A stretch of DNA of 64,000 bases from Hydrogenobaculum sp. 3684 (GCF_000213785.1 NC_015557.1:372001-436000), one strand, 5' to 3'. Shown: positions 27,907 to 37,587, counted from the stretch's first letter. Notes: generated from the letters alone by a model not told the origin. Numbers and translations: made by a program.

Positions 27907-28244
27907 CAACCCGGGGGCCACATCATCGGCCTTCCACCTATTATGTGTAGGTGTATATGAAAAACCGTTTGACCTCCATACTCTCCTACGTTGAAAACAA
28001 GCCTATAGCCTTCTTTTAAGTTTAGCGTATTGGCTATATCTTTGGCTTTTAGTATCATCTTCCCCACCAGAGCTTCATCTTCTTCTTTCAGAGCTTGCAC
28101 CCCTTCTATATGCCTTCTTGGTATTATAAGTACATGCGTTGGAGCCACTGGTTTTATATCTTTAAAAGCCACCAAAAGCTCATCTTCATAAACTATATCC
28201 GACCCAATCTCCTTGTTTGCTATCTTACAAAAAATACATTCCAT
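27906..28244 (-). CDS. HIT-family hydrolase
   Basis: This 112-residue histidine-triad protein has the zinc-type start CIFCKI, the central PTHVLIIPRRH and the active triad HIHLHIIGG near the C-terminus. HINT-like members hydrolyse purine nucleoside phosphoramidates or adenylated lysine. The ATG at 28244 gives the standard family start MECIFCKI; a longer frame to 28364 would run across the divergent gene's promoter. A TAAAAT box 7 nt upstream suggests a leaderless mRNA. Confidence 0.9.
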   Translation of the reverse strand: MECIFCKIANKEIGSDIVYEDELLVAFKDIKPVAPTHVLIIPRRHIEGVQALKEEDEALVGKMILKAKDIANTLNLKEGYRLVFNVGEYGGQTVFHIHLHIIGGRPMMWPPG

Positions 28245-28251
28245 AATTTTT

Positions 28252-28257
28252 ATTTTA
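28252..28257 (-). promoter_or_regulatory. Extended -10 (TGC-TAAAAT), leaderless type, for the HIT gene
   Basis: TAAAAT lies 7 nt before the ATG at 28244, preceded by TGC. Confidence 0.5.
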
Positions 28258-28303
28258 GCATAGATTTTATGCATTTTATTATGGAAAGCTTTTATACAAA
28301 TTT

Positions 28304-28309
28304 TATATT
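28304..28309 (+). promoter_or_regulatory. -10 box TATATT, leaderless type
   Basis: TATATT lies 8 nt before the ATG at 28318, on the opposite strand to the HIT promoter. Confidence 0.45.
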
Positions 28310-28317
28310 TTCTAAGC

Positions 28318-28614
28318 ATGGAATACCCTAAGGAAAAATTTAAAGAATTAGCAAGGCGCATCAAAAGTATGGCTATAAGTCCAGAGATAGATTTGGCTAT
28401 ATGTTTTCCTGGTATTGAAGAAGCCGAATGTGAAGATAAAGAAGAATACCCCTATGTTTTGGTTTCTTACTTAGGAGATGATGGTGATGGACCCTCTAAA
28501 AAGGTGGTCTTTAACGAATCTTATTGGAACTCTTCTGTAGAATCACTCCTTGGAGCTATTATGCATCAAGTAAAATCCTTGATGGAAGAGCTTCAATCTT
28601 TTGAAGGTGAATAA
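28318..28614 (+). CDS. Small acidic cytosolic protein of unknown function
   Basis: I do not recognise this 98-residue family. It is acidic, with a helical N-terminus, a central YPYVLVSYLGDDGDGP segment and a helical C-terminus (SLLGAIMHQVKSLMEELQ). It has no signal peptide or membrane segment. The 3' end overlaps the convergent MnmC2-like gene by 22 nt. A TATATT box 8 nt before the ATG supports transcription. Confidence 0.55.
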   Translation: MEYPKEKFKELARRIKSMAISPEIDLAICFPGIEEAECEDKEEYPYVLVSYLGDDGDGPSKKVVFNESYWNSSVESLLGAIMHQVKSLMEELQSFEGE

Positions 28615-29483
28615 TATTTGGATTTTAAGAGATAAACCCTTATGAAGTAATCAGATATTATTTCTTCCTCATCGGTATTAAGAGTTGTATCTCTCATAGG
28701 TATAGCGTAAGGGTTTTGAAAGTCTATGTTTGATTTATGTTTAGGTGTTTTTAAAGCCATTATAGAAGGTCTTTTTCGACCTACAGGTGCTATAAAATCT
28801 ATTTTGAAGTTTAAAAAACTAAGAGAAGATTGAACGCTTTTGTTTGATGTATAGCTTATCCAAACACCTTCTTCTTTTATATTTTTATAAAGCAAATACA
28901 AAAAATCCAGTGTCCATAAAGACGGATTTCTGTATGGTGAAAACCCGTCGTGTAGTATGATATCAAACATCATATTTGTTTTAAGCGCTCTTGCATCTTC
29001 TAAAACCACTTGCCAGTTTAGGTTTTTGCTGTTTATATAAAAGTTGTTTTTATAAAGCATATATCTTACTTCGTCTGAGTCGTGATTTAAAGCTATAAAA
29101 GAAGGTATTTTTTTATCTACACTTATTATGTTTACAGATTTGCCCAGTTTTAAAAGCTCATAAGCCAATACTCCAGAGTTTACAAACATACCAGAGCCTA
29201 TATCCAATACGTTTATAACGCTTTTTTCTTTTAAAAGCCCCAAAACAGGATTTACAAATTTGCTGTATGCTTCTTCTAAAGGTCCTGTAGTAATGCTGTG
29301 GTAAAACTCGTTGTAGTATTCATCGTATATGTTGGCTTGATCTGTATTAAGTGTGTAGGCATTTTCTTTATATATGTTTGAAAGTTCTTTTAAAAGTATT
29401 TCTTGATATCGCTCGCTTAAAATATAAAATCTTTTATCGTTTTTTAAAGTGATCAAAACCCGTTCTTTCAAGCTCTTTTCCAT
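28593..29483 (-). CDS. Stand-alone MnmC2-type (DUF752) tRNA methyltransferase
   Basis: The protein has 296 residues. A Rossmann SAM-binding motif VLDIGSGMFVNSG is followed by the signature LHDGFSPYRNPSLWTLDFLYLL, close to the MnmC DGFxPxxNPxxW motif. In enterobacteria this domain is fused to an FAD oxidase and makes mnm5-uridine at tRNA position 34. A separate DUF752 methyltransferase without the oxidase is described from Aquifex aeolicus, and this fits that form. The N-terminus overlaps the thiL 3' end by 50 nt. Confidence 0.78.
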   Translation of the reverse strand: MEKSLKERVLITLKNDKRFYILSERYQEILLKELSNIYKENAYTLNTDQANIYDEYYNEFYHSITTGPLEEAYSKFVNPVLGLLKEKSVINVLDIGSGMFVNSGVLAYELLKLGKSVNIISVDKKIPSFIALNHDSDEVRYMLYKNNFYINSKNLNWQVVLEDARALKTNMMFDIILHDGFSPYRNPSLWTLDFLYLLYKNIKEEGVWISYTSNKSVQSSLSFLNFKIDFIAPVGRKRPSIMALKTPKHKSNIDFQNPYAIPMRDTTLNTDEEEIISDYFIRVYLLKSKYYSPSKD

Positions 29484-30354
29484 TTACAAGTACCGACGCT
29501 TTACCCTTTTCTATCACACGTCCTATTACTGTGTTATCTAAAAATGGATTAAAGTGTTCTTTTTTTTGACAAAATAAAAGCTGATAATCTTCTCCTCCAG
29601 ACAAAGCTATATCGTAAGGGTTTAGATTTTCTTTTGAAGCGTAAAGCTTTAGTTCACGAGAAATAGGTATTTTGTTTAAATCTATCTCTATTACAACGCT
29701 TGAGCGCTCTGCAAGATGCCATAAATCAGAAGATAGTCCATCGGATATATCCATAGAGGCACTGGCGTATTTTCTTATATGATTTATATAGTCTATTCTG
29801 GCAGTGGGTCTTAAATGCCTTTCTATGAGTCTTAATTCATAATCCTCATAATCTTTTTTTGTTGTTAAAAGCCTAAAACCAGCGTACGAATCCCCAAGAG
29901 TTCCACTTACTACCACATCATCACCCACGTTTGCACCAGCTCTTGATACAAACCTATCTATTTCACCTATTAAAAATACATCTATACCAAGCTTTGAAGC
30001 TCTTGATACATTGCCCCCTACTATCCTAAGTTTATAAAAATCACAGGCATATTTTACACCTTCGTATATACGTTCTATAAATCTTTCATCTATATCTTCT
30101 GGTATCATAAGAGAGATAAGTCCATAAAGAGGTTTGCCTCCGTTTGCCACAACATCGGATACATTTATAGATATGGCTTTAAAGCCAATGGCTTCTGGTG
30201 GATAATCTCTTAAAAAATGAACATCTTCTAAAAAAGCATCGCAGGTGATATTGAGCCCAGTCTCTCCAATCTTTATATAAGCTGTATCGTCTCCTATAGT
30301 ATTTTCTCCAAGGATTGAGATTAGTTTTTTTATAAGCTCAAACTCACCTATCAT
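29434..30354 (-). CDS. thiL: Thiamine-monophosphate kinase
   Basis: ThiL phosphorylates thiamine monophosphate to the pyrophosphate cofactor. Family motifs are GDDTAYIKIG (20-29), the metal-binding DAFLEDVHF (39-47), INVSDVVANGG, the GGNVSRA loop, DISDGLSSDL and SGGEDYQLLF. The 306-residue length is normal. It is preceded 9 nt upstream by a membrane-protein gene on the same strand and overlaps the MnmC2-like gene downstream. Confidence 0.93.
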   Translation of the reverse strand: MIGEFELIKKLISILGENTIGDDTAYIKIGETGLNITCDAFLEDVHFLRDYPPEAIGFKAISINVSDVVANGGKPLYGLISLMIPEDIDERFIERIYEGVKYACDFYKLRIVGGNVSRASKLGIDVFLIGEIDRFVSRAGANVGDDVVVSGTLGDSYAGFRLLTTKKDYEDYELRLIERHLRPTARIDYINHIRKYASASMDISDGLSSDLWHLAERSSVVIEIDLNKIPISRELKLYASKENLNPYDIALSGGEDYQLLFCQKKEHFNPFLDNTVIGRVIEKGKASVLVNGKELERTGFDHFKKR

Positions 30355-30363
30355 CTTAATCTA

Positions 30364-30753
30364 TTATTTTAAGATATAAAGTATAGCTAAAATCATATTA
30401 AAAACTAATAAAAACGAGGATGTTTTAGAAACCTTTCTAAATTTTACCCTTCTTGGATCGTTTATATCTATCTTATCTATATCTCCTAAGCTTCGTTTTA
30501 GGCTTTTGGTATAATAAGATAAATATACATTTGCCAAAAGTCCCAAAAGCATAAAAAACGTATAAAAGCTTATGTTTAAAATAAACACCAAAAGAAGCTC
30601 TAAAAGTGCTATTTTGTAAAATCTCCAAAGGATTTGACCATATATCCTACCGGCTAAGTTCTTTGAATCTATCTTTTTAAAAAGCACATAAGAGACTATA
30701 AAAACTATTGAAAATATCTCACCAGCGTATAAACCCACTAAAAGCTTTACCAT
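30364..30753 (-). CDS. DUF4149/TMEM205-like membrane protein (tentative)
   Basis: This 129-residue protein has about four hydrophobic helices, starting VGLYAGEIFSIVFIVSYVLFKKI. The cytosolic DINDPRRVKFRKVSKTSSFLLVFN segment resembles the conserved part of DUF4149 proteins, where an FRRLHxxS motif precedes the last helix. The role is unknown. It overlaps the metallo-beta-lactamase gene by 7 nt and is probably part of the run that ends in the MnmC2-like gene. Confidence 0.5.
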   Translation of the reverse strand: MVKLLVGLYAGEIFSIVFIVSYVLFKKIDSKNLAGRIYGQILWRFYKIALLELLLVFILNISFYTFFMLLGLLANVYLSYYTKSLKRSLGDIDKIDINDPRRVKFRKVSKTSSFLLVFNMILAILYILK

Positions 30754-31385
30754 AAACCCCTCAAAAATGGATTGAATGTTAACTCATGCTCTAAGCTTGT
30801 ATCTTGATAGTGCCCACATATAACATGGGTATCTTTTGGAAGTATAGAAAAAATCTTTTTTAAAGACTTTGACAATTCTTCCCAAGAACCACCTGGTAGA
30901 TCTGTCCTTCCAACACCGCCTTTAAAAAGCGTATCCCCAGCTATAAGTGTATTTTGAGATGGTAGATAAAAACAACACCCGCCTGGGGTATGACCTGGTG
31001 TGTGGATAATCTCTATATCTACATTGGCAATACTGAGCTTGTCACCATCTTTTATATAAACATCTGGTTTTGGAGGTTTTTTTGCGTTTAGATAGATTGA
31101 AAACCCAGGGAATAACTCATCGTTTAATAAAAACTCATCTTCTTTGTGCATGTAAAAAGGAGCGTTGTAGCGCTCTTTTAATGTGGCTACTTGTCCTACA
31201 TGATCGTAATGCCCGTGTGTGGCCAGTATGGCTACTACTTTAAAATCACCTATAGTTTCTAATATATTTTCTACATCAGAACCTGGGTCTATCACTATAG
31301 CTTCTTTTGTATCTTCGTTTTTTATAACAGTGCAGTTTTCATCAATCGGTTTGGTCGGTATCGTTTCTATTTTCAGTTTCCCCAT
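30747..31385 (-). CDS. Metallo-beta-lactamase-fold hydrolase, glyoxalase II-like
   Basis: The zinc-site motif THGHYDHVG is followed by HTPGGCCF, AGDTLFKGGVGRTDLPGGS and a late GHYQDTS, the pattern of glyoxalase II-like hydrolases. The physiological thioester is not known. I take MGKLKIETIP at 31385 as the start because this strand opens the domain in relatives; an ATG 27 nt earlier is possible. The 5' end overlaps the small membrane-protein gene by more than 40 nt. Confidence 0.82.
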   Translation of the reverse strand: MGKLKIETIPTKPIDENCTVIKNEDTKEAIVIDPGSDVENILETIGDFKVVAILATHGHYDHVGQVATLKERYNAPFYMHKEDEFLLNDELFPGFSIYLNAKKPPKPDVYIKDGDKLSIANVDIEIIHTPGHTPGGCCFYLPSQNTLIAGDTLFKGGVGRTDLPGGSWEELSKSLKKIFSILPKDTHVICGHYQDTSLEHELTFNPFLRGLW

Positions 31386-31584
31386 CGGTTTTTGCTCCAT
31401 CGTTAAACCCAAATAAAATATATAACGGAACGCTCATAAAGCCAAGGGGTAAAATAGCTATGAAAATAGCCCATCCCCATTTTTTTCTTCTTATGGCATC
31501 GTATAGAAAGTAAAATAAAATGCCAAATACCCCAGCCACTATTATGAAATCACCACCACTAAAAATATGCTTTAAATAATTCAT
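31342..31584 (-). CDS. Small two-helix membrane protein
   Basis: The 80-residue protein has two hydrophobic segments (about 10-30 and 35-58) joined by RRKKWG, resembling the PLDc_N-type membrane anchors, and an acidic, Asp/Thr/Asn-rich tail. No function can be assigned. A TATAAT box 7 nt before the ATG makes it the probable head of the 31584-to-28593 transcript. Confidence 0.6.
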   Translation of the reverse strand: MNYLKHIFSGGDFIIVAGVFGILFYFLYDAIRRKKWGWAIFIAILPLGFMSVPLYILFGFNDGAKTDGETENRNDTDQTD

Positions 31585-31591
31585 CTTTAAG

Positions 31592-31597
31592 ATTATA
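31592..31597 (-). promoter_or_regulatory. -10 box TATAAT, leaderless type
   Basis: TATAAT is 7 nt before the ATG at 31584. A second TATAAT at 31600-31605 could give a start 8 nt earlier. Confidence 0.5.
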
Positions 31598-31600
31598 ACA

Positions 31601-32500
31601 TTATACAGTGGATAAAAATCTTAGAATTTTTATATAATGAAACGAAGAATCCCCGGGTGGTATTTTAAATCCATACCAATCAAGACCCACTTTTGCATTT
31701 TCTTTGGAAGCTTCTACCAGTATATAGCTCATGCAAGACAGCTTTTGTTCTAAGTCCATATCAAAATCCTCTGGTTTTAGTATGATTTCTTTGCTTATAA
31801 AATCCGAAAAATCATTTACCATCAACTTTTGCACTTTGGCGGAAGCTTTCCAGTTTATATACTTTGGATGTTCGTTATGATATTCTCTTATTTGATAAAG
31901 ATCTTGTCCTTCGTTCGTCTTTATAAAACCTTTTTCCGATTTGTAGTTAGCTGTATTTATTTTGCATTGTTTTGGGTTTGGATATACGTATATATCTGCT
32001 GGGACTGTATACTTTATCTCTCTATATGCAAAACCAAAAGGAAAATCAGAGGATATGTAAACCTCAAGCTCTTTGTAATTGCCTCTTTTTTCAAAAGTTA
32101 TTATAAGCTCTATCTGTTTTTCTTCTTTGGCTTTTAGCATAAAAAGAGATTTTTCATAAACTATTTCAAAGGTTTTATATGTTTTAAAAAATCTTTTTAC
32201 ATCTTTATTTAAATCTTTTGCCACAAATATATTTATAAGAAAAGAAGGCCAGCTTTTTTTATTTTTTATAGATATGATAACTTTCCCTGGTTCATTTGCA
32301 AAAAAATCATAAGCTTTTATAAATGTAAGTTCTAAAAATTTAATATTGTAGTATGATATAATGCCACTTATTATCATAAAAGCCATCATAAAGGATGTGA
32401 TCATGTAAAGGAGGTTGTTGGCGGTATTTATGGCGGCAAATCCAAAAAGAAGCATGATGATAATATAAAATATACCAAGTGGGGTTATCTTTACATTCAT
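31601..32500 (-). CDS. DUF58-family membrane-anchored protein
   Basis: Two N-terminal helices (about 7-45) anchor a large cytosolic or periplasmic domain ending in the DUF58 core LYQIREYHNEHPKYINWKASAK; the usual GD in that motif is replaced here. DUF58 proteins usually travel with MoxR ATPases and VWA proteins, which are absent. The ATG at 32500 overlaps the permease stop as ATGA and gives 299 residues; a longer frame to 32581 would lie inside the permease gene. Confidence 0.7.
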   Translation of the reverse strand: MNVKITPLGIFYIIIMLLFGFAAINTANNLLYMITSFMMAFMIISGIISYYNIKFLELTFIKAYDFFANEPGKVIISIKNKKSWPSFLINIFVAKDLNKDVKRFFKTYKTFEIVYEKSLFMLKAKEEKQIELIITFEKRGNYKELEVYISSDFPFGFAYREIKYTVPADIYVYPNPKQCKINTANYKSEKGFIKTNEGQDLYQIREYHNEHPKYINWKASAKVQKLMVNDFSDFISKEIILKPEDFDMDLEQKLSCMSYILVEASKENAKVGLDWYGFKIPPGDSSFHYIKILRFLSTV

Positions 32501-33450
32501 CCTTGCTCTGATAGCCCGTCTCCTAAGAGGTTTAACGCCACTATAAGTAAAAATATCACAATAGCTGAGGATAGCGTCCAAGGATAGAGCAGTATAGTGT
32601 ATATGCTTTTTGGTAGCATGTTTCCTAAAGATGGATATGGTTCTTCTATACCAAGCCCTAAAAAGCTAAGAGAACCTTCAGCTACTATGTAAGCAGGTAT
32701 AGATAAAACTGCGCTTATCACGATGTAGCTTTTTATGTTTGGTAGAATATGTTTAAATATGATATAAAAAGGGTTTGCTCCGTAAAATTTTGCAACATTT
32801 ACATAATCGTATTCTCTTATTGATAAAACCATTCCCCTTATAATCCTTGAAAAGGGTGCAAAACCAAAAAACGACAAAATAAAAACAATCATTCCAAACA
32901 CATAAACCCCAGATATATCAAGTGGGAAAAGCGCTCTTATAGATAGCATAAGATAGAATGTAGGCATAGCCATCATAACTTCTACCAATCTCATCACTAT
33001 GTTATCTAAAATACCACCTACATATCCGGCCAAGCTACCTATTAAAGTACCTATTGTAATTGTGGTAATAGCACCTATTATAGATATTGCAAGTGAGACT
33101 CTTAAAGCGTATAAAAGTCTAGAAAATTCATCTCTTCCAAGGGCATCTGTACCAAGTAAAAATATATGCCCACAGTTTGGTCTAAAAAGCTTAAAACCGT
33201 TTTTTGATTTTATGAAAAAATCTATATAACAGATTTTATTTTTATCCTCCATATAGGTTCTAGTTAGAGATTGGACAGGTTTTAATTTGTATATATAAAG
33301 CCCATGTAAGGATAAATGTAGAGGAGTAGGTGGGGCAAATACATAGTCTCTAAATTGCTTTTTATACGAGTAAGGGGCTATAAAATCTGCACCTATAGCA
33401 AGGATTGTTAAGAATACAATTACACTAAGTGCAAACTTAGTTTTCCACAT
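32497..33450 (-). CDS. DppC/OppC-type ABC permease, orphan
   Basis: This 317-residue inner-membrane permease of the peptide/nickel class has an N-terminal helix (about 7-28), a periplasmic stretch of about 70 residues, then the binding-protein-dependent domain with [24 protein letters not shown] and the ATPase-contact loop [17 protein letters not shown]. No DppB partner, solute-binding protein or ATPase is adjacent, so its partners must be elsewhere. It overlaps the fumarylacetoacetase-family gene by 14 nt and the DUF58 gene by 4 nt. Confidence 0.85.
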   Translation of the reverse strand: MWKTKFALSVIVFLTILAIGADFIAPYSYKKQFRDYVFAPPTPLHLSLHGLYIYKLKPVQSLTRTYMEDKNKICYIDFFIKSKNGFKLFRPNCGHIFLLGTDALGRDEFSRLLYALRVSLAISIIGAITTITIGTLIGSLAGYVGGILDNIVMRLVEVMMAMPTFYLMLSIRALFPLDISGVYVFGMIVFILSFFGFAPFSRIIRGMVLSIREYDYVNVAKFYGANPFYIIFKHILPNIKSYIVISAVLSIPAYIVAEGSLSFLGLGIEEPYPSLGNMLPKSIYTILLYPWTLSSAIVIFLLIVALNLLGDGLSEQG

Positions 33451-34117
33451 CTTCTTTAACGATGTTTGTTAAAATACCTATACCTTCTATCTCTATACTT
33501 ACTTTGTCTCCTATTTGCATAGGACCAACACCCGGTGGTGTACCTGTTATGATAATATCGTGTGGATAAAGACTCATAATATGCGATACAAAGCTTATAA
33601 TCTCATATACATCAAATATCATATCTGAAGTGTTGCCACGTTGCTTCAATTGGTTGTTTAGATACGTTTTGATATTTAGATTAGATGGATCTACGTCTTT
33701 TACTACCACTGGTCCTACAGGACAAAACGTATCAAAAGATTTTGCTCTTGTAAACTGGATATCTTTTTTCTGCAGATCCCTTGCCGTGACATCGTTTGCT
33801 ATAGAAAAGCCCAGTATTGCATCTTTTGCATCTTTGTAAGAGAGTTTTTTGGATGTTTTAGATATAACTATAGCAAGCTCTCCTTCGTAATCAACTCTTG
33901 TAGAGGCTTTTGGGTATATTATATCTTCTTGATCTAAAATGATGCTGCTTGTGGGCTTTAAAAACAAAAGGGGTTCTTTTGGTATATCCATATTGAGCTC
34001 TTTGGCATGGGCTTTATAGTTTAGTCCAACGCACACAACTTTTGTGGGCTTAAATTCTATTTCTTCATTTTTTCCTAAAAGCCAGATGCTATCGTTTTTT
34101 CTTTGAAATCTATACAT
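33437..34117 (-). CDS. Fumarylacetoacetate hydrolase-family protein
   Basis: The 226-residue FAH-fold enzyme carries [12 protein letters not shown] near the start and the metal ligands in [10 protein letters not shown], then [14 protein letters not shown] and [13 protein letters not shown]. The family hydrolyses or decarboxylates short 2-keto or acylpyruvate compounds; the substrate is open. The promoter looks leaderless (TGC-TATAAT 8 nt before ATG). Confidence 0.85.
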   Translation of the reverse strand: MYRFQRKNDSIWLLGKNEEIEFKPTKVVCVGLNYKAHAKELNMDIPKEPLLFLKPTSSIILDQEDIIYPKASTRVDYEGELAIVISKTSKKLSYKDAKDAILGFSIANDVTARDLQKKDIQFTRAKSFDTFCPVGPVVVKDVDPSNLNIKTYLNNQLKQRGNTSDMIFDVYEIISFVSHIMSLYPHDIIITGTPPGVGPMQIGDKVSIEIEGIGILTNIVKEDVEN

Positions 34118-34125
34118 GGAATCTA

Positions 34126-34131
34126 ATTATA
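34126..34131 (-). promoter_or_regulatory. Extended -10 (TGC-TATAAT), leaderless type
   Basis: The hexamer is 8 nt before the ATG at 34117 and lies in the 23-bp gap after smc. Confidence 0.55.
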
Positions 34132-34140
34132 GCACAGATT

Positions 34141-37100
34141 TTAAGACACTTCTTTTAAAGATTTGAAGGTAAGGGTTTTTGAAATACCGTCTTTGTTGGT
34201 TACTCCTATAAGCTTGTCTGCAAAGTTTGCTAGGTTTTCTCTGAGGGTTACCACTATAAACTGCACATTTTTTGATTTTTCTTTTATCATCTGGCCAAGA
34301 AGATATGCATTTGCCTCGTCTAAATGAGCATCTATCTCATCAAAGTAATAAAACACCGATGGTTTATACTCTTGTATAGCAAAGATTAGAGATATTGCCG
34401 CTAATGTTTGTTCTCCTCCAGATATTGCTTCTACGTACTGCACATCTTTTCCTCTTGGTTTTACAAATATAGAAACACCGCCAGAAAATGGGTCCTCTTC
34501 GTTGTCCAAAGATAAATCCGCTTTTCCTTGATAAGATACTTTAGCGTATATTTCTTTGAAATTTTTTCTTATGTTGTTAAAAGCTTCCATAAAAGCGCTG
34601 TACTTTTTTCTATCTATCTCCTCTATCATAGCCTTTATCGCTTGCTTGTCTTTGATGAGTTGATCTAATTTTTCTTTGTAGTCTTTTAATCTGTTTAGGG
34701 TTTCTTCGTATTCTTCTTCGGCTTTTAGATTTATATCGCTCATGCTCTCCAAAAGTTTTTTGGTACGCTCTAATTCTTCTTTTAATTTTGAAGCGCTTTG
34801 GTTTTGCTCTTCGTAGATGGTACCGTCGTACTCCTTTTCTTTTAGAGCTTCGTTTATAGATTCTATCTTTGTTTGAATTCTTGTGATGTCGTTTGATAAA
34901 GAGCCAATCTCCTCCAAAAGCCTTTCGTGCTCTAGTTTAAGACCACCTAGTTCTGATTGTAAATTTTTTTGCTCTTTTTCTAAAAGCTCTTTCTCTTCGT
35001 AAAGCTTATAAAACATTGCATTTGATTCTTTTAACTCTTCTTCTGCGCTTTTTAGTTCAAGTTCTAAAGACATTAGCTCTTGTTCTAAACTCTTTATTTG
35101 AGAATGAGCTCCAATAAGTTCTTGCTTTTTTTGGTCTATAGAGGATTTTACATATTCTATATTTTTTGAGATGTCATTTTTCTTTAGTTCTACGGTGTTT
35201 AGTTCTTTTGTTTTGTCTAAATGAAGCTTTTTGTAATATTCTATGCTATCTTTAAGCTCTTTTATCTCTTTGCTAGTATAGTATGAAAGTATATCTTTTT
35301 TTCTAAGTTCTAAGTTTGTAAGCTTTTCTTCTATATACTTTATCTCCTCTTTTAAAGGTTCTAACATCTCCAATAACTCTTTTTTCTTGTTTTCTAAGTG
35401 CTCTATGTATTCTTCACCAGATTTTATACGCTCTAATATATTTGATTTTTGTAAAAGCGTATCTTTTTTTTGATTTTCCAAATCTTTGATATACTTTGTA
35501 TTTATTGCTATTATGCCTTCTTTTTCTATGAGAGTAGACTTTGCTTTGCTAATGTTTTGATCGAGTTGTTGTTCTTTTTCTTTTAAGAGGTTATATTTTT
35601 CGTTTAAAGATTCTAGTTTTTCTAAAAGGGCTTTTTTGCCGATGTTTGAGTGTTGTTTTGCTTTTCCTCCTGTTATAACACCGGTTTTTTCAAATACCTC
35701 TCCTTCTAATGTTACACATCTATAGTTTTGTAGGCTTTTAGCCACATCAAAGCTCTCTACCACAAGAGTATCACCAAAAACAAAGCTTATGGCAGGCTCC
35801 AATGTTTTATCGTAATCAACAAGCTTTAGTGCAAAGTCTATATATCCGCGCTGTCTTGGATAAGGTGGTAAACTTTGGGTTTTTATACGGTTTAAGGGTA
35901 TAAAGCTTACTCTTTTATCAGAGTTCTTTTTTAAAAGCTCAATACAAGTTTTTGCTACTTCTTCAGATTCTACAACCACATAAGAAAGCCTAGCCCCAGC
36001 CGCAGCTTCTATAGCTGTTTTGTATTCTTCGTCTTTTAAGCTTATAAGATCTTCTACTTTACCATAAACACCTTTTATATTTTGGAATATATAAGTATCA
36101 TCATCGTTGTATCTAAGCTGAGACTCTATTCTTGCTTTTTCTGATATGATTTGCTCTATTTCTTTTTTTGTTTCTGTCAAAGAACTTGTATATTTGGCTA
36201 TAGTTTGCTGTATCGCCTCTATAGAAAGTCTTGCCTCTTCTATATTTTTTTGGAATGTTTTTAATTTTTCTTCAACAGAGTCTTTTTGTTCTAACGCTTG
36301 TAAATCGGCTTTTAGTCTTTGTATGTCGTCTTTGTATCTATTTTGTTTTTGGGATATATCTTGAATTTGGTCTATATATTGCTGGTATTGTTTTTTCTTT
36401 TGTTCTAAAATAGATTTTAATTCTTTTTCTTTTTTTTCTATTTGTTCTATCTCCTCTGGTGAAAGGTTTAGCTTTTCTTCGGTGGATTTTAATTCTTTTT
36501 CTTTTTCTTTTATTATATGTTCTATATTATAAATCTCTTTTTCTTTTGAAAGTTTTTCTTGCTCTACTTCTAAAAGCTCTTTTTCTAGATTAAGTAAATC
36601 TTTTTGAAGAAAATCAATCTTTTTTTCAATATCTTCTTTATGGGATAACTCTTTTTTTAGTTCTTTTTCTTTTAAGGCTTTTTGCTCTTTTATATATTCT
36701 ATCTTTGCAGATAGCTTACCAGAAGATTCTCTGTAAGGAAGAAGGGTTTCTTGTAAGTTTGTTATTTTTTGTTCTACATCCTTTAGTTCTTTGGTTTTAA
36801 TATCTATGGTTTCTAAAAGTTTTGAGCTTTTAGTTTCTAAAGCTTCTTTTTCCTCGGAAGTCTTTTGTAAGTCCTTTAAAAGGTTTTGTTTTTCTTTTAA
36901 AAGCAAAACACACTCAAGTATATGTTTTTTCTCCATTAAAGCTTTGTATTGACGGAGCCTTTCTTTTTCTTTTTCAAATTTTTCTAAATTTGCCTCTAGT
37001 TCTTCTACTAAGGGTTTTAGTTCTCTTATTTTTATATCAGCTTCTCCTAGCTCTTCTAAAGCAAACTGTCTTTTTTGCTCGTATTCGCTTATACCTGCTA

Positions 37101-37587
37101 CATCTTCTATTATTTTTCTTCGCTCTAAAGGTGTCATTTTTACAAATTTTACTATATCTCCTTGTAATACTATGTTGTAGCCTTCTTTGTATATGCCACC
37201 TCTTGCAAGTATTAGATGCAAATCTTTTTCTCTTATAATTTTGCCGTTTAGTTTATATAAGCTTTTACCATCTTTATAGATAATCCTTGTAACTACAAAC
37301 TCATCGTATCCAAATATCTGTGGGTTTGAAAAGTGTACATCCACCTGTGCAAAATCTTCTCTTTGGCCTTGTTTTGAATATATAAGGTGTGTGAGGTTTT
37401 TAGCCCGCATGGTTTTTGATGTGGAAAGCCCAAGACCAAAGGATATGGCATCACCTATGTTTGATTTGCCAGCACCGTTTGGCCCCACTATCCCTACAAA
37501 GCCCTCCCCTATTGGTATTTCTAGTTTTTCTGTGCCGTAGGATTTAAAGTTTGTAACTACAATTTTTTCTATATAGGCATTTCCCAT
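34141..37587 (-). CDS. smc: Chromosome segregation protein SMC
   Basis: The 1148-residue SMC ATPase folds as an antiparallel coiled coil. The N-terminal head has Walker A GPNGAGKSNIGDA (about 34-46). Two long Lys/Glu-rich coiled coils flank a hinge (about 505-650, starting FQNIKGVYGKVEDL). The C-terminal head has the signature VEAISGGEQTLAAISLIFA and Walker B FYYFDEIDAHLDEAN. It organises and segregates the chromosome with ScpA/B. It begins 1 nt after argG on the same strand. Confidence 0.96.
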   Translation of the reverse strand: MGNAYIEKIVVTNFKSYGTEKLEIPIGEGFVGIVGPNGAGKSNIGDAISFGLGLSTSKTMRAKNLTHLIYSKQGQREDFAQVDVHFSNPQIFGYDEFVVTRIIYKDGKSLYKLNGKIIREKDLHLILARGGIYKEGYNIVLQGDIVKFVKMTPLERRKIIEDVAGISEYEQKRQFALEELGEADIKIRELKPLVEELEANLEKFEKEKERLRQYKALMEKKHILECVLLLKEKQNLLKDLQKTSEEKEALETKSSKLLETIDIKTKELKDVEQKITNLQETLLPYRESSGKLSAKIEYIKEQKALKEKELKKELSHKEDIEKKIDFLQKDLLNLEKELLEVEQEKLSKEKEIYNIEHIIKEKEKELKSTEEKLNLSPEEIEQIEKKEKELKSILEQKKKQYQQYIDQIQDISQKQNRYKDDIQRLKADLQALEQKDSVEEKLKTFQKNIEEARLSIEAIQQTIAKYTSSLTETKKEIEQIISEKARIESQLRYNDDDTYIFQNIKGVYGKVEDLISLKDEEYKTAIEAAAGARLSYVVVESEEVAKTCIELLKKNSDKRVSFIPLNRIKTQSLPPYPRQRGYIDFALKLVDYDKTLEPAISFVFGDTLVVESFDVAKSLQNYRCVTLEGEVFEKTGVITGGKAKQHSNIGKKALLEKLESLNEKYNLLKEKEQQLDQNISKAKSTLIEKEGIIAINTKYIKDLENQKKDTLLQKSNILERIKSGEEYIEHLENKKKELLEMLEPLKEEIKYIEEKLTNLELRKKDILSYYTSKEIKELKDSIEYYKKLHLDKTKELNTVELKKNDISKNIEYVKSSIDQKKQELIGAHSQIKSLEQELMSLELELKSAEEELKESNAMFYKLYEEKELLEKEQKNLQSELGGLKLEHERLLEEIGSLSNDITRIQTKIESINEALKEKEYDGTIYEEQNQSASKLKEELERTKKLLESMSDINLKAEEEYEETLNRLKDYKEKLDQLIKDKQAIKAMIEEIDRKKYSAFMEAFNNIRKNFKEIYAKVSYQGKADLSLDNEEDPFSGGVSIFVKPRGKDVQYVEAISGGEQTLAAISLIFAIQEYKPSVFYYFDEIDAHLDEANAYLLGQMIKEKSKNVQFIVVTLRENLANFADKLIGVTNKDGISKTLTFKSLKEVS

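Noticed and set aside
33630-33660. Another 18-bp repeat copy (TGCCACGTTGC)
   Set aside because: Only the short TGCCACG core matches; the rest is ordinary coding sequence of the FAH-family gene.
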